Shown one piece after another: positions 6,659 to 8,990 of a stretch of DNA of 8,990 nucleotides; within the stretch, counting starts at the first letter, position 1; the number at the start of each line of letters is the position of its first letter. Both the position numbers and the translations under genes were made by a program. The notes below the pieces were generated by a model that had not been told where the DNA came from, did not search any database, and saw only the letters and a program-made list of their open reading frames with translations. Source of the stretch: Burkholderiales bacterium (GTDB taxonomy: Bacteria; Pseudomonadota; Gammaproteobacteria; Burkholderiales; SG8-39); the NCBI GenBank assembly GCA_016649475.1, contig JAENXP010000057.1, forward strand, positions 1 to 8,990, written 5' to 3'.

Positions 6659-8065
6659 TTATTCGATTTCCGCGCCTTTCGGCTGCTTCTTGAAATCTTC
6701 GGGAGTCAGGTCTTGCGTCAGTCGGAACACGCCTTCGACCACGCGGCGGCGCAGCTCGACTTCGATCATCAACGTTTGGTTAGGCGCAAAGTATTGTTTG
6801 AGTGCGGCGAAGGTGCCCTTGTGTTCGGCCACTTTGTAGTAGGCGAAACCCTCGGCCGGGCGCGCGCTGATCCGCACGCCAAACTTTCCTGCAAGCTCGG
6901 GCTTGGTCAACCAGTCACTCATCACGTCGTAGTCGATATAGTAGGTCAGTTTTCCGGGGTTGAGTTGATTGCGCTGTCGATCCAGAAAGAAGCCGGGAGG
7001 CAAATGGTTCGGGTCGTAGTCCGGTCCCGCAGTGAAGAGCACGTCGTAGTCGGAAAGATTGTTGCCACGGTCGTCCTTGATCTGGATGACAAGCATGCAA
7101 TAACGATTCGTCACGAAGGTTCGCTCAAAGAGGAACAGCTGTTTCACCTTTTGCTTGCGCTCATCCGTCTGGGTCTTTACCGTAAGATCTTCCAGTTCCT
7201 TGACCAGCCGGTTGTAAGCCGCGGCACTGCCCACTTCCAGGCACCGCAAAACCCATTGCACCGTGGGATGGGTGCCGTCATCATCCGCTGTCGCGCTCGC
7301 GAGGATTCCGATCGTATTGCCGGAATGAGAGCGTCCAGGTAAAACGCCGAGCGCGGTTTTCGCGCTGCGTTCATCCTTTTTCAGCGCGAGGTTGCCGTCG
7401 GTCTGCACCAGCCGGATAAGACCGTAGTTCAGATTCGCCGCGGCAACCCGCACCACGCCGTCCGACCCTGCCTCACCTGTGTAGGTATTGACGTTGTCGT
7501 AGAAGGCGCGGTCTATCGTTTGTCCCGTCAGAACAAAGGGATACAACTTTTCAGCTACGCAGTCGTAACTGAGCCATTTGCGATTGAGTTCCCAGCTTAG
7601 GTCGCTGCCCAGTTCCAGCCAATCGAGCACGCCGGTGCCGGGTTCGACGCCTTCCGTGAAGAATTTCATCCTTGCGATTCGCCCCTTACCAAGCTGCGCG
7701 AGCGCCGAGCCGTGGTTTGCGGGCGCGAGCATGATGAGGTGTCCGAGCGGACATTTTCCGAGCTTGCCACTATGGTAGAGGTCGATCCACTTGCGCACCA
7801 CCGGGCCGCCGGTCGAATGCGTGACGCACGCAAAGCGTTCGCCCTTGGCGAGCTTCGGCAGCACCTCCGTGGTGATGGCTTGCTGCATTCCGCGGGCGAT
7901 GTCATCGACCCTCACTTCGTCGGCGAAGCTGACATATTTGCCGAGGTATAGATGGGTGATTTGAAGATCGAGTTTCGGAGACGCATTCTTGACAAGTGCA
8001 ACAGGCAGGCCGCCATAGGTGTCCGTATTGGTGACACTCCAGCCGTGAACGAAGACGAGTAGCAT
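6659..8065 (-). CDS. Orphan alpha/beta-hydrolase, lipase-like, with C-terminal extra domain
   Basis: A 468-residue protein. Residues 1-260 form an alpha/beta-hydrolase fold of the esterase/lipase type. The first strand and oxyanion HG motif open the protein (LLVFVHGW, 2-9). The nucleophile elbow is FACVTHSTGGPVVRKW with Ser84, where the usual first Gly of GxSxG is Thr. Likely acid and base are Asp202 (GSDGVVRV) and His247 (PGRSHSGNTIG). Residues about 310-450 look like a separate beta-rich domain (MLVIQIKDD, LTYYIDYDV, TLMIEVELRRRVVEGVFRL). There is no signal peptide, because the catalytic domain begins at residue 2, so the enzyme is cytoplasmic or uses a non-Sec route. The overall plan recalls lipase effectors of the type VI secretion class, but no VgrG, PAAR or immunity gene is visible, so that is only a guess. 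The ATG is supported by AAAGGA (8081-8076) 10 bases upstream and a promoter-like pair further up. The substrate is unknown. The gene is single and unrelated to the hyu operon. Confidence 0.88.
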   Translation of the reverse strand: MLLVFVHGWSVTNTDTYGGLPVALVKNASPKLDLQITHLYLGKYVSFADEVRVDDIARGMQQAITTEVLPKLAKGERFACVTHSTGGPVVRKWIDLYHSGKLGKCPLGHLIMLAPANHGSALAQLGKGRIARMKFFTEGVEPGTGVLDWLELGSDLSWELNRKWLSYDCVAEKLYPFVLTGQTIDRAFYDNVNTYTGEAGSDGVVRVAAANLNYGLIRLVQTDGNLALKKDERSAKTALGVLPGRSHSGNTIGILASATADDDGTHPTVQWVLRCLEVGSAAAYNRLVKELEDLTVKTQTDERKQKVKQLFLFERTFVTNRYCMLVIQIKDDRGNNLSDYDVLFTAGPDYDPNHLPPGFFLDRQRNQLNPGKLTYYIDYDVMSDWLTKPELAGKFGVRISARPAEGFAYYKVAEHKGTFAALKQYFAPNQTLMIEVELRRRVVEGVFRLTQDLTPEDFKKQPKGAEIE

Positions 8066-8102
8066 GATGGACTGATCCTTTGGTTGGATATTCTAGGAGT
8101 CT

Positions 8103-8129
8103 TGTATAGGACCGCGACTTGGCCGTCAA
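8103..8129 (-). promoter_or_regulatory. Sigma-70-like promoter for the lipase gene
   Basis: On the minus strand TTGACG (8129-8124, five of six consensus bases) is followed after 15 bases by TATACA (8108-8103, four of six). The spacer is a little short. Transcription would begin near 8096, leaving about 31 bases before the ATG with its AAAGGA ribosome site. Confidence 0.45.
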
Positions 8130-8458
8130 TACCGGGCTGGCTGCGGTCAGCCGGGAACTGGCCCGGATACCACCGCTGCGCTGATCGGACCTGCGATGTC
8201 CGCGCGCCGGCGGCGGAGCGCACATCGGCAATCAAACTCAGAAGTGGGCCAAAATAGAAAAGGATTCCGGCACGGTCGCCGAGTAGCCGATGCGTTACAC
8301 GGACCCGCGCCGTGGTTCAGCACATATGGGCGCCTGTTATCGGAAAGCGCCATAGTCGGCAGTGTGATCCTGCCCTTCAAACCGAAAGGGCCCCGATGCC
8401 GCAGTCGAGGTCGGCTTGATACGGTCAACGGACGCGCGTATTTTTGGAGTTAGCGGCA

Positions 8459-8573
8459 GACCGGGTCGGGAGTGAGCCTTGCGTAACGCAGACGAGAAGC
8501 CGGAGAGCTGCCATCGAAATTCAGCTTCTCTGAAGCTGCAACTGGTCAACTGGCGCAACCGGCCATGAAGAGC
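8459..8573 (+). repeat. Diverged intergenic repeat, right copy
   Basis: Same orientation as the copy at 553-672; 8465-8514 matches 564-613 at 42 of 50 positions by hand. It ends in CCGGCCATGAAGAGCC (8559-8574), and a further similar piece, GCCGGCCATAAGCGGCC, occurs at 8719-8735. The two main copies lie about 7.9 kb apart, flanking the hyu operon, the CoA-transferase remnant and the lipase gene. Confidence 0.6.
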
Positions 8574-8755
8574 CACTCGGAAATCTTCTCCGAACCTGCC
8601 GCTCATTCTGTGGGGTGACCGCAAAGCGGTGGCTGGAAAGGGAACGCTCAACTTCATAGATTGCAGGTCGGCTGCGCAGCGATTACGGCCACTGGCCCTA
8701 GCTGGATGGACTTCGGCAGCCGGCCATAAGCGGCCTATCGACTAAGGTCGAAATC

Positions 8756-8990
8756 TCATGCATCGCGCTCGAGAATGATGTCCTGGTAGCTGCCACCAGC
8801 CGGAATCATAGGGTAGACATTTTGCTCGCGATCAACGATCACATCGACCAAGTAGGGTTCCTCGGGATCGGCGAGCATGCGCGCATAGGCAGCCGCGAGT
8901 TCCCCGCGTGTGGATACGCGTTCGGCCGGCACGCGATAGCCGGCGGCGATAGTGACGAAATCCGGATAGATGTCATGCTCGCTACCCGGC
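8756..8990 (-). CDS. ilvB: Acetolactate synthase large subunit, C-terminal end (partial)
   Basis: An open frame entering from the right edge and ending at TGA (8758-8756), giving the last 77 residues of a thiamine-diphosphate enzyme. The sequence has the C-terminal pattern of acetolactate synthase, which joins two pyruvates, or pyruvate and 2-oxobutyrate, in branched-chain amino acid synthesis. Seen are DIYPDFVTIAAGYRVPAERV, a short ELAAAYARMLADPEEPYLVDV segment typical of the ThDP-binding domain end, and VYPMIPAGGSYQDIILE. The VYPMIPAG signature favours acetolactate synthase over other ThDP enzymes such as benzoylformate decarboxylase. The N-terminal bulk lies outside the window. No regulatory small-subunit gene (ilvH/ilvN) follows on this strand; only about 690 non-coding bases do. 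Confidence 0.88.
   Translation of the reverse strand, partial: PGSEHDIYPDFVTIAAGYRVPAERVSTRGELAAAYARMLADPEEPYLVDVIVDREQNVYPMIPAGGSYQDIILERDA

Larger units (their letters stand above)
8066..8755. other. Gene-free stretch between lipase and ilvB
   Basis: About 690 bases without a supported gene. The left end holds the lipase ribosome site and promoter-like sequence. The rest is repeat-like, with the right copy of the intergenic repeat (8459-8573) and further CCGGCCAT motifs. ORFs of 85-109 codons here are low-complexity Arg/Ser-rich shadows in repeat sequence. A 5-bp stem (8738-8742 with 8747-8751) follows the ilvB stop but has no T-run. Confidence 0.6.

Noticed and set aside
8147..8657. Several ORFs of 85-109 codons on both strands
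   Set aside because: They overlap one another in repeat-like non-coding DNA and have no motif, signal sequence or ribosome site that would favour one.

Overview
This is a GC-rich window, by eye a little above 60% GC. Its gene types (hydantoinase/oxoprolinase pair, crotonase, class III CoA-transferase, acetolactate synthase) suit a metabolically versatile Pseudomonadota bacterium, such as a soil Alpha- or Betaproteobacterium. No 16S or other taxonomic marker is present, so the organism cannot be fixed more closely.

Layout. (1) Positions 1-300 hold a short uncharacterised plus-strand ORF with a Gln/Glu repeat. It is followed by about 420 gene-free bases containing two adjacent hairpins and one copy of a diverged intergenic repeat. 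(2) Positions 723-5716 on the minus strand form a tight catabolic operon, read from right to left. It starts with a crotonase-fold (enoyl-CoA hydratase family) protein, then hyuA, then hyuB, and ends with a 39-codon membrane ORF. The genes are 12 bp apart, 3 bp apart, and overlapped as ATGA, so translational coupling is likely throughout. (3) Positions 5717-5865 are an AT-rich divergent control region with a 16-bp dyad and a promoter-like TATAAT on the plus strand. (4) Positions 5866 to about 6250 carry the broken 5' third of a class III (CaiB/BaiF) CoA-transferase gene, with an in-frame amber stop and a later frameshift. (5) Positions 6659-8065 on the minus strand encode an orphan alpha/beta-hydrolase (lipase-like) with an extra C-terminal domain and its own promoter-like sequence. 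(6) Positions 8066-8755 are gene-free and hold a second good copy of the intergenic repeat. (7) Positions 8756-8990 on the minus strand are the 3' end of an acetolactate synthase large-subunit gene.

How the parts fit. The crotonase-HyuA-HyuB operon probably processes a cyclic amide, ketone or related compound and a CoA-linked intermediate. The divergent CoA-transferase fragment suggests that the original cluster could also activate its substrate by CoA transfer and has since lost that step. The most notable points are these: the crotonase lacks both glutamates used by classical hydratases; the membrane ORF coupled to hyuB runs into a repeat-derived tail; the same repeat family flanks the block; and the stand-alone lipase has no signal peptide. 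I found no CRISPR array, tRNA, rRNA, intact insertion sequence or defence system. I see no convincing wholly new system.
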